Below, one piece after another: positions 8,099-14,758 of a stretch of DNA of 37,671 bases; positions within the stretch are counted from its first letter, which is position 1, and every line of letters begins with the position of its first letter. The notes beneath the pieces were generated by a model. The model was given only the letters and a program-made list of their open reading frames with translations, was not told the DNA's origin and made no database searches. Made by a program: the position numbers and the translations under genes. The DNA is from Clostridia bacterium (lineage in GTDB: Bacteria > Bacillota > Clostridia > Christensenellales > CAG-138), in contig JAFSEB010000008.1 of the NCBI GenBank assembly GCA_017435905.1, positions 1-37,671 of the forward strand, written 5' to 3'.

Positions 8099-8803
8099 TC
8101 AGTTTTCGAGGATGCGGCCGTCGGTGGAGATGGTGACGATCTGCCAGGGAATGAACTTGCCGCTCGCCTGCAGCGCACGCTTTGCGGCATTCTCAATGCC
8201 GCCGCAGCAGGGCACTTCCATGCGCACCACGGTCAGGGATTTGATATCGTTGTTGGCAAGGATGGCGGTCAGCTTTTCCGCATAGTCCACCATGTCAAGC
8301 TTCGGGCAGCCCACAAGGCACACCCGGTTGCGGATGAATTCGTTGTGGAAGTTGCCGTAGGCATAGGCGGTGCAGTCCGCCGCCACAAGCAGGTTGGCGC
8401 CGTCAAAATAGGGGGCGTTTACCGGCACGAGCTTGATCTGCACGGGCCACTGGGAAAGGCGGCTCGTGACGGGCGCAGCAGGGGCAGCGCCGATGCTGCA
8501 GGCGCTCTCCGCACGGCGGATGACCCTGGAGTTGGTGCCGGGGCAGCCGCAGGGCAGCTTTTCCTTGGCCTTCTTGGCAGCCAGCACGGCAGCCTCATCG
8601 TAGGCAGGGGCTTCACGCTCTTCAAAGCTGATGGCATCCACCGGGCAGGCGGGCAGGCAGTCGCCGAGACCGTCGCAGTAATCCTCACGGGTCAGCTTGG
8701 CTTTGCCGTTTACCATTTCAATGGCGCCTTCGTGGCAGGCCGCTGCGCACTTGCCGCAGCCGTTGCATTTTTCTTCGTCGATCTTGATGATTTTACGGAT
8801 CAT
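8099..8803 (-). CDS. Iron-sulfur (2x[4Fe-4S] ferredoxin-type) partner protein of Hcp
   Basis: A 234-residue protein. Residues about 10-60 form a bacterial two-cluster ferredoxin domain with CNGCGKCAAAC and CDGLGDCLPACP. The rest has scattered cysteines (CGCPG, AADCTAYAYG, LVGCPKLD, VPCCGG) that suggest another cofactor site. Proteins of this layout are often encoded next to hcp and are likely to donate electrons to it; this role is inferred from context. The ATG at 8803 follows AAGGAGA by 7 bases. It is the first gene of the hcp operon and ends 22 bases before the hcp start, divergent from a Crp/Fnr regulator. Confidence 0.9.
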   Translation of the reverse strand: MIRKIIKIDEEKCNGCGKCAAACHEGAIEMVNGKAKLTREDYCDGLGDCLPACPVDAISFEEREAPAYDEAAVLAAKKAKEKLPCGCPGTNSRVIRRAESACSIGAAPAAPVTSRLSQWPVQIKLVPVNAPYFDGANLLVAADCTAYAYGNFHNEFIRNRVCLVGCPKLDMVDYAEKLTAILANNDIKSLTVVRMEVPCCGGIENAAKRALQASGKFIPWQIVTISTDGRILEN

Positions 8804-8868
8804 GACAGTGTCTCCTTTTTTCCAATTCGTATTTTTCGGAAGGCGGGCGCTTGCCTCGCCGCTTGTTC

Positions 8869-8897
8869 TTGACTTTATGGGCATATTATAGTGTAAT
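8869..8897 (+). promoter_or_regulatory. Promoter of the Crp/Fnr regulator gene
   Basis: TTGACT (8869-8874), a 17-base spacer and TGTAAT (8892-8897) form a good promoter with a predicted start near 8904. It runs face to face with the hcp promoter, whose TATAAT -10 box (8885-8890, minus strand) lies inside its spacer. Confidence 0.7.
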
Positions 8898-8913
8898 AAA
8901 ACAAGAAAATCGG
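8885..8913 (-). promoter_or_regulatory. Activator-dependent promoter of the hcp operon
   Basis: The minus strand has a perfect TATAAT (8885-8890), but the -35 position (8908-8913, CCGATT) matches poorly. The Crp/Fnr-type palindrome lies against it. That arrangement is expected of a class II activated promoter with a start near 8878. Confidence 0.6.
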
Positions 8914-8926
8914 TTGTATTTACAAC
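8913..8926. promoter_or_regulatory. Crp/Fnr-type operator shared by two divergent promoters
   Basis: GTTGTATTTACAAC is a perfect inverted repeat with the 5-4-5 half-site spacing used by Crp/Fnr regulators (GTTGT-N4-ACAAC). Its centre is 41.5 bases upstream of the predicted hcp-operon start, the class II activation position. It is about 15 bases downstream of the regulator's own predicted start, a roadblock position. Confidence 0.7.
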
Positions 8927-8941
8927 GGAAAGAAGATTTTG

Positions 8942-9619
8942 ATGAAAAAATACGTGCCCATACTCAATAACACGCAGCTGTTTTCCGGCATTGCGGAAGA
9001 GGAGATCGCCGCCATGCTGGGGTGCCTCGGCACCCGTGTGCGCAAATACAAAAAAGGGGAATACGTGTTCCGCCAGGGCGATCCCATCGGCGATATCACG
9101 GTGCTTGCGTCGGGCTGCCTGCATATTCAACGGGATGATTACTGGGGAAGCCGCAGCATCATCAACGTGGTCATGCCCGGGGAAATGTTCGGCGAAGCCT
9201 TCGCCGCAAGGAACGGCGGCACCATCCTCAACGATGTGGCGGCGGTGGAGGATGCGGAGGTGCTGTTTTTCGATGTGAACCGGGTGCTGACCACCTGTTC
9301 ATCCGCCTGCCGATTCCATGCCATGGTGGTGCAGAACCTGTTTTACGCCATCAGCGAGAAAAACCGCAAACTGGTGCAGAAGCTCGGGCACATGGCGAAG
9401 CGCACCACGAGGGATAAGCTGCTTTCTTACCTTTCCGAGGAAGCGAAGCGGCAGCAGAAGAGCGAATTTTCCATTCCCTTCAACCGGCAGCAGCTGGCGG
9501 ACTATCTGAGCGTGGACCGCAGCGCCATGTCCGGCGAGCTTTCCAAACTGAAGGATGAAGGACTTCTTGATTACCGCAAAAACGAATTTATCCTGTATCA
9601 CGGCGCTCAGGAGGTATAA
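8942..9619 (+). CDS. Crp/Fnr-family transcriptional regulator (HcpR-like)
   Basis: A 225-residue regulator. Residues about 10-125 form a cyclic-nucleotide-binding-type beta-barrel (RQGDPIGDITVLASGCLHI, followed by PGEMFGEAFA). Residues about 145-220 form a Crp-type winged helix-turn-helix with the recognition region FNRQQLADYLSVDRSAMSGE. There is no N-terminal cysteine cluster as in FNR, so an iron-sulfur sensor of that type is unlikely; HcpR proteins in other anaerobes sense nitrosative stress through haem. Divergence from hcp and the shared operator support a role as activator of hcp and autorepressor. That role is inference from layout. The ATG at 8942 is preferred over a TTG directly before it. 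Confidence 0.9.
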   Translation: MKKYVPILNNTQLFSGIAEEEIAAMLGCLGTRVRKYKKGEYVFRQGDPIGDITVLASGCLHIQRDDYWGSRSIINVVMPGEMFGEAFAARNGGTILNDVAAVEDAEVLFFDVNRVLTTCSSACRFHAMVVQNLFYAISEKNRKLVQKLGHMAKRTTRDKLLSYLSEEAKRQQKSEFSIPFNRQQLADYLSVDRSAMSGELSKLKDEGLLDYRKNEFILYHGAQEV

Positions 9620-9634
9620 ACTGTAGTGAAAAAG

Positions 9635-9659
9635 AAAAAGCACGGCAACCGTGCTTTTT
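9635..9659. terminator. Bidirectional terminator after the regulator gene
   Basis: An 11-bp stem (9635-9645 with 9649-9659) with a CAA loop, preceded by A-rich and followed by T-rich sequence, lies between convergent genes. Confidence 0.85.
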
Positions 9660-9665
9660 TGTTTG

Positions 9666-10532
9666 TCATTCTTCCGTAAACGCCCCTTCATGCGCCTTGA
9701 AAAAGTCGAAATAGGTGCGCACGTTGGGAAGCGCCGTCCATTTTTTCACATCCACAGGGTCGGCGTCAAGGTCGTAGATCTTCGCCCCGGGCAGCGCAAG
9801 CAGGAAGGGGGAGTGGGTGCTCAGGATGAACTGGCAGGCGAAATAGCGTGCGCCGTCATAAATGAGCCGCACAAGGTCCTGCTGCAGGGCAGGGGAAAGG
9901 CTGTTTTCCGGCTCATCGAGCAGGTAAAGGCTGTCCTCCGGTTCCATCTTTTCCGTGAAGTAGAAAAAGGCGCTTTCCCCGTTGGAACGTTCCCGGGGAT
10001 TTTCCATCAGTTCCGAGCGGACGAATTTGGACTGGGTGAGCCGCTTGGCGTTGTTGTGGCTTTTCAGCTCCTCATAATCCGCAATGGAATTGACACGGAA
10101 ACGGGAACGCTTCTTTTCGTAATATTCGCCGAAAAGCTCCTCCCGGCGCATGTCGATGCCCTCGTTCAGGGCACGCAGGTTCAGCATGTAATCAAACACA
10201 TCATCGCTGGTGATGATGCGGCAGCAGCCCTCCGGGCGGCGTTCCCATTCGTGGCGGCAGCAGCGCAGGTAATCGGGCAGGAAGGGGGAGCGGTTAAAGG
10301 CGCTGTCCCTTGCGGCGCCGACCGTTTCGGCGATCACGTTGAGGGCAGTGGTCTTGCCGCTGCCGTTGCCGCCGTAAAGCACGGTGATGGGCGCAAAGTC
10401 GATCCGCTCGAAGCGGCGGCGTGAGAGCACCTGAAACGGATAATAGGAATCGTAGCAGGTGCGCTTTTGCGAAAGGAAAAAATCAAATTCCCGGTCGCTG
10501 TCCGGGAATTCAAAGGAAGATAAATAGATCAT
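9666..10532 (-). CDS. Small ABC/RecF-like AAA ATPase (predicted ATPase, COG3910-like)
   Basis: A 288-residue stand-alone ATPase. The Walker A motif GGNGSGKTT is at residues 54-62. A Walker B with signature-like surroundings, LYLLDEPENSLSPALQQDL, is near residue 205, and a switch histidine appears in LSTHSPFLLALPG. This layout is that of single-domain predicted ATPases related to RecF and SMC heads, whose cellular role is unknown. There is no attached nuclease or TOPRIM domain. It starts 5 bases after the LysE-type gene ends, so it is probably cotranscribed with that gene and perhaps murC. It ends against the bidirectional terminator. Confidence 0.85.
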   Translation of the reverse strand: MIYLSSFEFPDSDREFDFFLSQKRTCYDSYYPFQVLSRRRFERIDFAPITVLYGGNGSGKTTALNVIAETVGAARDSAFNRSPFLPDYLRCCRHEWERRPEGCCRIITSDDVFDYMLNLRALNEGIDMRREELFGEYYEKKRSRFRVNSIADYEELKSHNNAKRLTQSKFVRSELMENPRERSNGESAFFYFTEKMEPEDSLYLLDEPENSLSPALQQDLVRLIYDGARYFACQFILSTHSPFLLALPGAKIYDLDADPVDVKKWTALPNVRTYFDFFKAHEGAFTEE

Positions 10533-10537
10533 ATTGT

Positions 10538-11119
10538 TTAGAAGAACATCTTAACGGCACAGTACACAAGGGCAAGGGCAAACACGGTGTTTGCCGCCTT
10601 GCGGTGGCGGCTGATGAAGCGGCTCATGGCGCTGCCGCAGCTGCCCCAAAGCATCAGCGTCAAAAAGGAGATGGAGGGAACAAGGAACACAAAGCCCGTC
10701 AGCGGCAGCAGCTGCCCTTCAAAGGCAGGGATGATGTAGCCCTGCAGGGAAAGGATGCAGTTCATGTACACCTTTACGTTCACAAACTGCAGCAGCAGAC
10801 CCTTGCGGAAGCCGCCCTGTTCATCCTTTGCGGTGATCTCCCCTTCGCTTTTGTACATGTGCCATGCAAGGTAAAGAAGGTAGATGGCGCCGAGGATGCG
10901 CATCGGCAATTCCAGCATGGGCAGGTACTTCATCAGCAGGCTGCAGAAGACCGTGGAAAGCACCATGATGGTGAAAAAGCCTGTGAAGATGCCGAAGCAA
11001 AGGGGGAACGTTTTTTTGAGCCCCACCCTGCTGGCGGTGGAAAAGGTCAAAATGGTGTTCGGGCCCGGGGTAACGGAGGTGGTGCCGGTGAAGGTGAGAA
11101 AATCGATCCAGTTGAACAT
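10538..11119 (-). CDS. LysE/RhtB-family amino-acid exporter
   Basis: A 193-residue membrane protein with about six hydrophobic segments. The N-terminal FTGTTSVTPGPNTIL contains the PGPN signature of the LysE/RhtB/translocator family, which exports amino acids such as lysine, threonine or homoserine. Its substrate cannot be told from sequence. The start at 11119 (MFNWIDF) follows an AAAGG site; a longer frame upstream lacks a better site. It lies 42 bases after murC, with only a small GCCGC/GCGGC hairpin between, and just ahead of the ATPase gene. Confidence 0.9.
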   Translation of the reverse strand: MFNWIDFLTFTGTTSVTPGPNTILTFSTASRVGLKKTFPLCFGIFTGFFTIMVLSTVFCSLLMKYLPMLELPMRILGAIYLLYLAWHMYKSEGEITAKDEQGGFRKGLLLQFVNVKVYMNCILSLQGYIIPAFEGQLLPLTGFVFLVPSISFLTLMLWGSCGSAMSRFISRHRKAANTVFALALVYCAVKMFF

Positions 11120-11161
11120 GAGTAGGCCTTTCCCTGCCGCACGGGGCGGCACATTTGTGGA

Positions 11162-12523
11162 TTAAAGAAGTTTTTCGGTCTGCTTGTAAACGTCGCCGCT
11201 GCCGAGGGTGACCACGATGTCGCCTGCCTTGGCATGTTCGTCAAGGTAGGTGCGGATGGCTTCAAAGGTGGGCACATAGGTGGCGTTTGCACCGCTTGCC
11301 GAGATACCCGCTACCATGTCCTTTGCGTGGACGGAACCGTCATCCACCTCTCTGCCGGGGAAGATATCCGGCACAAGGATCTCATCCGCTGCGTTGAAGC
11401 CTTTCACATCATGGCAGAAGAGGGTCTTCGCACGGGTGTAGGAATTGCACTGGAACACGCACCACAGCTTGCCCCGTTCCATGCGCGCGGCGGCGGAAAG
11501 GGTGGCGTTGATCTCGGAGGGGTGGTGGGCGTAATCGTGATAATAGCGCACGCCGTTTCTTTCACCGAAATACTCAAAGCGGCGGCGTGTGTTTTGGAAG
11601 GCGTGGAGCGCCGTTGCCACAGCTTCAAAGGAAGCGCCGGCGTTCATCGCCACAATGGCGGCTGCCACGGCGTTGATGATGTTGTGCTCGCCGGGCACGG
11701 TCAGCTCGATGCGGCCGAGGCTTTCGCCTTTGTAAAGAAGATCGAAGGAGGGGCAGCCCATGGCATCGTAGACGATGTTGGCAGGCACATAGTCCGCATC
11801 CTGCATGCCGTAGGAAAGGGTTTTGCCTTTATGGGCGTCAAGCAGTGCCTTCACACGGAAATCGTCGCTGCAGCCGATGAAAAGACCGTCCTCCGGCAGC
11901 AGGGCAAGGAACTTGCGGAAGGCTTCCACGATGTGGTCGATATCCTTGTAATAATCAAGGTGATCGTCATCGATGTTGTTGATGAGGGCGACCGTGGGGC
12001 GAAGGGTCAGGAAGCTCTCCACGTATTCGCAGGCTTCCGTGATGAACATATCGTGGGCGCCGAGGCGCACACCGCCCTGCAGGATGTCAACAAAGCCGCC
12101 GATATGCACTGTGGCATCGGGCTTGCCCTGTTCGCACACATAGGCAAGCATGGAGGTGACGGTGGTCTTGCCGTGGCAGCCTGCAATGCCGATGACATCC
12201 TTATAGCCTTCGGTCAGCTGCCCGAGGGCAACGGAACGCTCCAGCTCCGGGATGCCCTTTGCCTTTGCGGCGGCACGCTCCACGTTTTCGGGCTTGATAG
12301 CGGCGGAATAGATGACAAGATCCGCATCGCCGAGGTTTTCCTCGCTGTGGCCAATGGTCACGGGCACGCCAAGCTCACGGAGCCTTTCCGTAAAGGGGGA
12401 AACATTGGCGTCGCTGCCCTGTACCGCAAAACCACGGTCGCGCAAAATCTGGGCAAGGCCGTTCATGGAACAGCCGCCAATGCCCACAAGGTGGATCTTT
12501 TTATGGTCGTTGATATGCGTCAT
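11162..12523 (-). CDS. murC: UDP-N-acetylmuramate--L-alanine ligase
   Basis: A 453-residue Mur ligase that adds L-alanine to UDP-MurNAc in cytoplasmic peptidoglycan precursor synthesis. Visible features are the N-terminal Rossmann motif HLVGIGGCSMNGLAQIL, the ATP-binding GIAGCHGKTTVTSML near residue 110, the NIDDDHLDYY region and the C-terminal domain with YHDYAHHPSEI. Length is normal for MurC. The ATG at 12523 follows GAGG by 8 bases; a TTG 6 bases earlier is possible but less likely. It has its own promoter inside the end of ispE and a roughly 60-base leader with a run of nine Cs. Confidence 0.96.
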   Translation of the reverse strand: MTHINDHKKIHLVGIGGCSMNGLAQILRDRGFAVQGSDANVSPFTERLRELGVPVTIGHSEENLGDADLVIYSAAIKPENVERAAAKAKGIPELERSVALGQLTEGYKDVIGIAGCHGKTTVTSMLAYVCEQGKPDATVHIGGFVDILQGGVRLGAHDMFITEACEYVESFLTLRPTVALINNIDDDHLDYYKDIDHIVEAFRKFLALLPEDGLFIGCSDDFRVKALLDAHKGKTLSYGMQDADYVPANIVYDAMGCPSFDLLYKGESLGRIELTVPGEHNIINAVAAAIVAMNAGASFEAVATALHAFQNTRRRFEYFGERNGVRYYHDYAHHPSEINATLSAAARMERGKLWCVFQCNSYTRAKTLFCHDVKGFNAADEILVPDIFPGREVDDGSVHAKDMVAGISASGANATYVPTFEAIRTYLDEHAKAGDIVVTLGSGDVYKQTEKLL

Positions 12524-12591
12524 GATCAAAACCTCGCATTCATGAAGTTGAAATAAATCGCTGTTTCGGGGGGGGGAATATCCCGCCCTTC

Positions 12592-12619
12592 AGTATACTA
12601 TGTTTCGCTTGAATTGCAA
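12592..12619 (-). promoter_or_regulatory. murC promoter inside the ispE 3' end
   Basis: On the minus strand TTGCAA (12614-12619), a 16-base spacer and TATACT (12592-12597) precede murC by about 68 bases. The -35 box lies within the last codons of ispE. The leader that follows contains nine consecutive Cs (plus-strand Gs at 12568-12576), able to pair with a GGG-rich stretch just upstream. Confidence 0.5.
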
Positions 12620-13428
12620 AGCGTTTTCACGGCCTTCACAAAGGCGGCATCGGGAAACAGGGCTGCAGCCTGCTGCGCTGCTTCTTCGGTGGGGAAAATG
12701 CCGAACACGGCGCTGCCGCTGCCGGTCATTTCCGCAGCAAGGGCGCCTGCATCCGCAAGGCGTGCCTTGTATGCTTTCGTTTCCGGTGCAATGGCTGCGG
12801 CAGGCTCTGCAAGGGCGTTGTAAATGTGGGGCAAAAGGGAATCCCTGTTGCCATTTCGGATGGCAGCAGCGGCGGCATGGGCATCCCCCATTGGCAGGGG
12901 CAGCTGTAAGGATGTAAACAGCGCCTTTGTGCTGACGCCCCTTTCACCTTTTACGATAAGAAGGTGCAGGGGAACGGTGGGGAGCGGCGTCATCTTCTCG
13001 CCGATGCCTTCGCAAAGGGCGCAGCCGCCCAACAGGCAGAAAGGCACATCCGCACCGATCTTTGCGGCAATGGCGAAAAGCGCTTCTTCGCTGAGGGCGC
13101 CGTAGTGCCTTTGCATGGCACGAAGCACCGCCGCCGCATCGGCGCTGGAACTGCCAAGCCCTGCTTCCGAGGGGATGCCGGTTTTGATGTGCACATGGGC
13201 GCCGCCGCAGTTTGCGGCGTTTTTGTATGCCGCAACGGCTTTGTAGGCAGCGCTTCTTTCCGGCAGGGGCACATCCGCAGAAATCCGGATATCCTCTGCA
13301 GGTTCAATTGTGACCGTGTCGTAAAGGTCAATGGCGTGCATCACGGTGGCAAGGTCGTGGTAACCGTCGCTTCGCCTGCCGCACACGTTGAGCATGAGAT
13401 TCACTTTTGCATAAGCTTTCATTTCCAT
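12598..13428 (-). CDS. ispE: 4-diphosphocytidyl-2-C-methyl-D-erythritol kinase
   Basis: A 276-residue GHMP kinase of the non-mevalonate (MEP) isoprenoid pathway that phosphorylates CDP-methylerythritol. The family's N-terminal AKVNLMLNVCGRRSDGYHDL, the ATP-binding loop PSEAGLGSSSADAAA near residue 95 and the C-terminal MTGSGSAVFG motif are all present. Length is normal. The start could be ATG 13428 or the Met two codons later at 13422; neither has a convincing ribosome site, in keeping with a leaderless message. It is divergent from spoIIR. Confidence 0.95.
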   Translation of the reverse strand: MEMKAYAKVNLMLNVCGRRSDGYHDLATVMHAIDLYDTVTIEPAEDIRISADVPLPERSAAYKAVAAYKNAANCGGAHVHIKTGIPSEAGLGSSSADAAAVLRAMQRHYGALSEEALFAIAAKIGADVPFCLLGGCALCEGIGEKMTPLPTVPLHLLIVKGERGVSTKALFTSLQLPLPMGDAHAAAAAIRNGNRDSLLPHIYNALAEPAAAIAPETKAYKARLADAGALAAEMTGSGSAVFGIFPTEEAAQQAAALFPDAAFVKAVKTLCNSSET

Positions 13429-13434
13429 ATATGC

Positions 13435-13440
13435 ATTATA
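13435..13440 (-). promoter_or_regulatory. -10 box of ispE, predicting a leaderless transcript
   Basis: A perfect TATAAT on the minus strand ends 6 bases before the ispE ATG, the same geometry as at 6292-6304. No good -35 box is seen at 16-18 bases; a CCCTTCAGGG palindrome sits in the spacer region. Confidence 0.4.
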
Positions 13441-13523
13441 AGCCCTGAAGGGTTAAAAATCACGGAAAACGTCAATGCTTTTGCCCATAAGATCGATTTT
13501 AACGGCAAAGGAGCATGAAAAAC

Positions 13524-14090
13524 ATGAAAAAGACGGTTTTGCGCTGTGTGCTGCTGCTGTGTGCGGCGCTTTTCGGCATGCCCCAAGGGGAAGCCCCCTA
13601 CAGAAACGTATTTCGCCTGCATGTCATCGCCAACAGCGACAGCGTGGAAGACCAGCAGGCGAAGCTTCTTGTAAGGGACAGCATCCTTTTACTTGAACGG
13701 GAAAGGATGGCAAATGCGAAAAGCGGTGCGGCGGCGGAAGCGCTCCTGATGGAGGACGGCAAAGCCCTGCTTTCTGCGGCGGAGGATACGCTCCAAAAAG
13801 CCGGCATGGATTACGGCGCTTCCCTTTTTGTAGGAAAGTTTCCCTTTCCGGAGCGCAATTACGGCGGCAAGGTATACCCACAGGGCGAATACCGGGCGCT
13901 GCGTGTGGTGCTTGGGGAGGGAAAGGGGCAAAACTGGTGGTGCGTGATGTTTCCGCCGCTATGCATATTGGAAGGGGATGCTGGGGAAATTGATGTTGAG
14001 AGGCTGAGAGGAAACAGCTTTCTCATAGAAATGTTGAAACGCATAGAGGGAGGCGTGCTATGGAACACAATAAAGGAAAAATTGCGCTGA
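13524..14090 (+). CDS. spoIIR: Stage II sporulation protein R
   Basis: A 188-residue secreted signalling protein. In Bacillus, SpoIIR is made in the forespore under sigma-F and triggers processing of pro-sigma-E in the mother cell through SpoIIGA. Residues 1-22 form a signal-like hydrophobic N terminus, and the body carries the conserved NVFRLHVIANSDSVEDQQAK, VGKFPFPERNYGG and NWWCVMFPPLC segments. The ATG at 13524 is preferred because AAAGGAG ends 10 bases before it; the ATG at 13515 is only one base from that site. Its 3' end overlaps the sleB-like gene by 31 bases. A weak sigma-F-like -10 (GGTTAAAAAT, 13451-13460) lies upstream. Confidence 0.93.
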   Translation: MKKTVLRCVLLLCAALFGMPQGEAPYRNVFRLHVIANSDSVEDQQAKLLVRDSILLLERERMANAKSGAAAEALLMEDGKALLSAAEDTLQKAGMDYGASLFVGKFPFPERNYGGKVYPQGEYRALRVVLGEGKGQNWWCVMFPPLCILEGDAGEIDVERLRGNSFLIEMLKRIEGGVLWNTIKEKLR

Positions 14091-14746
14091 TGCTGGCAAC
14101 GGTGCTCGTCTTTTCCCTGCTGCTGCAGTCCACCGCCTTTGCGGCGGCGCTTCGGGTAGGTTCCCGGGGCGAGGATGTGAAAAAGCTGCAGACGAAGCTC
14201 AAACGCTGGGGCTATTACGATGGCAGCGTGGACGGCATTTTCGGCAGCGGCACGGAAAAGGCTGTCAAATACTTCCAGCGGAAAAACGGATTGACCGCCG
14301 ACGGCATCGTGGGCAGCGCCACCGCAAAGGCGCTGGGGCTGACCCTTTCGGGCAGCGGCGGCAGCAGTTCATCGGGCGGCAGCTCCAATGCATCGGGCAA
14401 CCTGTATCTGCTTGCACGCCTTGTTTACGGCGAGGCACGGGGCGAGCCCTATAAAGGGCAGGTGGCTGTGGCGGCGGTGGTATTGAACCGCATGGAATCC
14501 AGCAAATTCCCCAACAGCATGAGCGGCGTCATCTACCAAAGCGGCGCATTTTCCGTGGTGGATGACGGGCAGATCAACCTTTCGCCGGATGAGACCGCCA
14601 TCAAAGCCGCCCGCGATGCCATGAACGGCTGGGATCCCACCAACGGCTGCCTGTACTATTACAACCCCAAAAAGACCACCAACAAGTGGATGCTGTCAAA
14701 GCCCATTCTGATGACCATCGGCAACCACGCATTTTTTCGTGGGTAA
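14060..14746 (+). CDS. sleB: Spore cortex-lytic enzyme, SleB type
   Basis: A 228-residue exported hydrolase with a signal peptide (residues 1-29, ending STAFAA), one PG_binding_1 domain (about 32-90), a Ser/Gly linker and a SleB-type Hydrolase_2 domain (about 118-226). The domain has the YGEARGE motif holding the catalytic Glu, and QGAFSVV/NPKKTT-type segments near the end. SleB degrades muramic-delta-lactam cortex peptidoglycan at germination. It could also be a CwlJ-like or vegetative relative, but the ypeB gene directly downstream supports SleB. The ribosome site GGGAGG lies inside spoIIR, so translation is coupled. Confidence 0.9.
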   Translation: MEHNKGKIALMLATVLVFSLLLQSTAFAAALRVGSRGEDVKKLQTKLKRWGYYDGSVDGIFGSGTEKAVKYFQRKNGLTADGIVGSATAKALGLTLSGSGGSSSSGGSSNASGNLYLLARLVYGEARGEPYKGQVAVAAVVLNRMESSKFPNSMSGVIYQSGAFSVVDDGQINLSPDETAIKAARDAMNGWDPTNGCLYYYNPKKTTNKWMLSKPILMTIGNHAFFRG

Positions 14747-14758
14747 GGAGGAGCGGAT

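Noticed and set aside
4811..8136. Long plus-strand frames of 557 and 591 residues, opposite the glycosyltransferase and hcp
   Set aside because: Both lack ribosome sites and families and lie opposite genes with full motif support.
13427..13460. Sigma-F promoter for spoIIR
   Set aside because: GGTTAAAAAT fits the -10 pattern except one base, but no GYATA -35 box lies at the right spacing, so it is mentioned only as weak.
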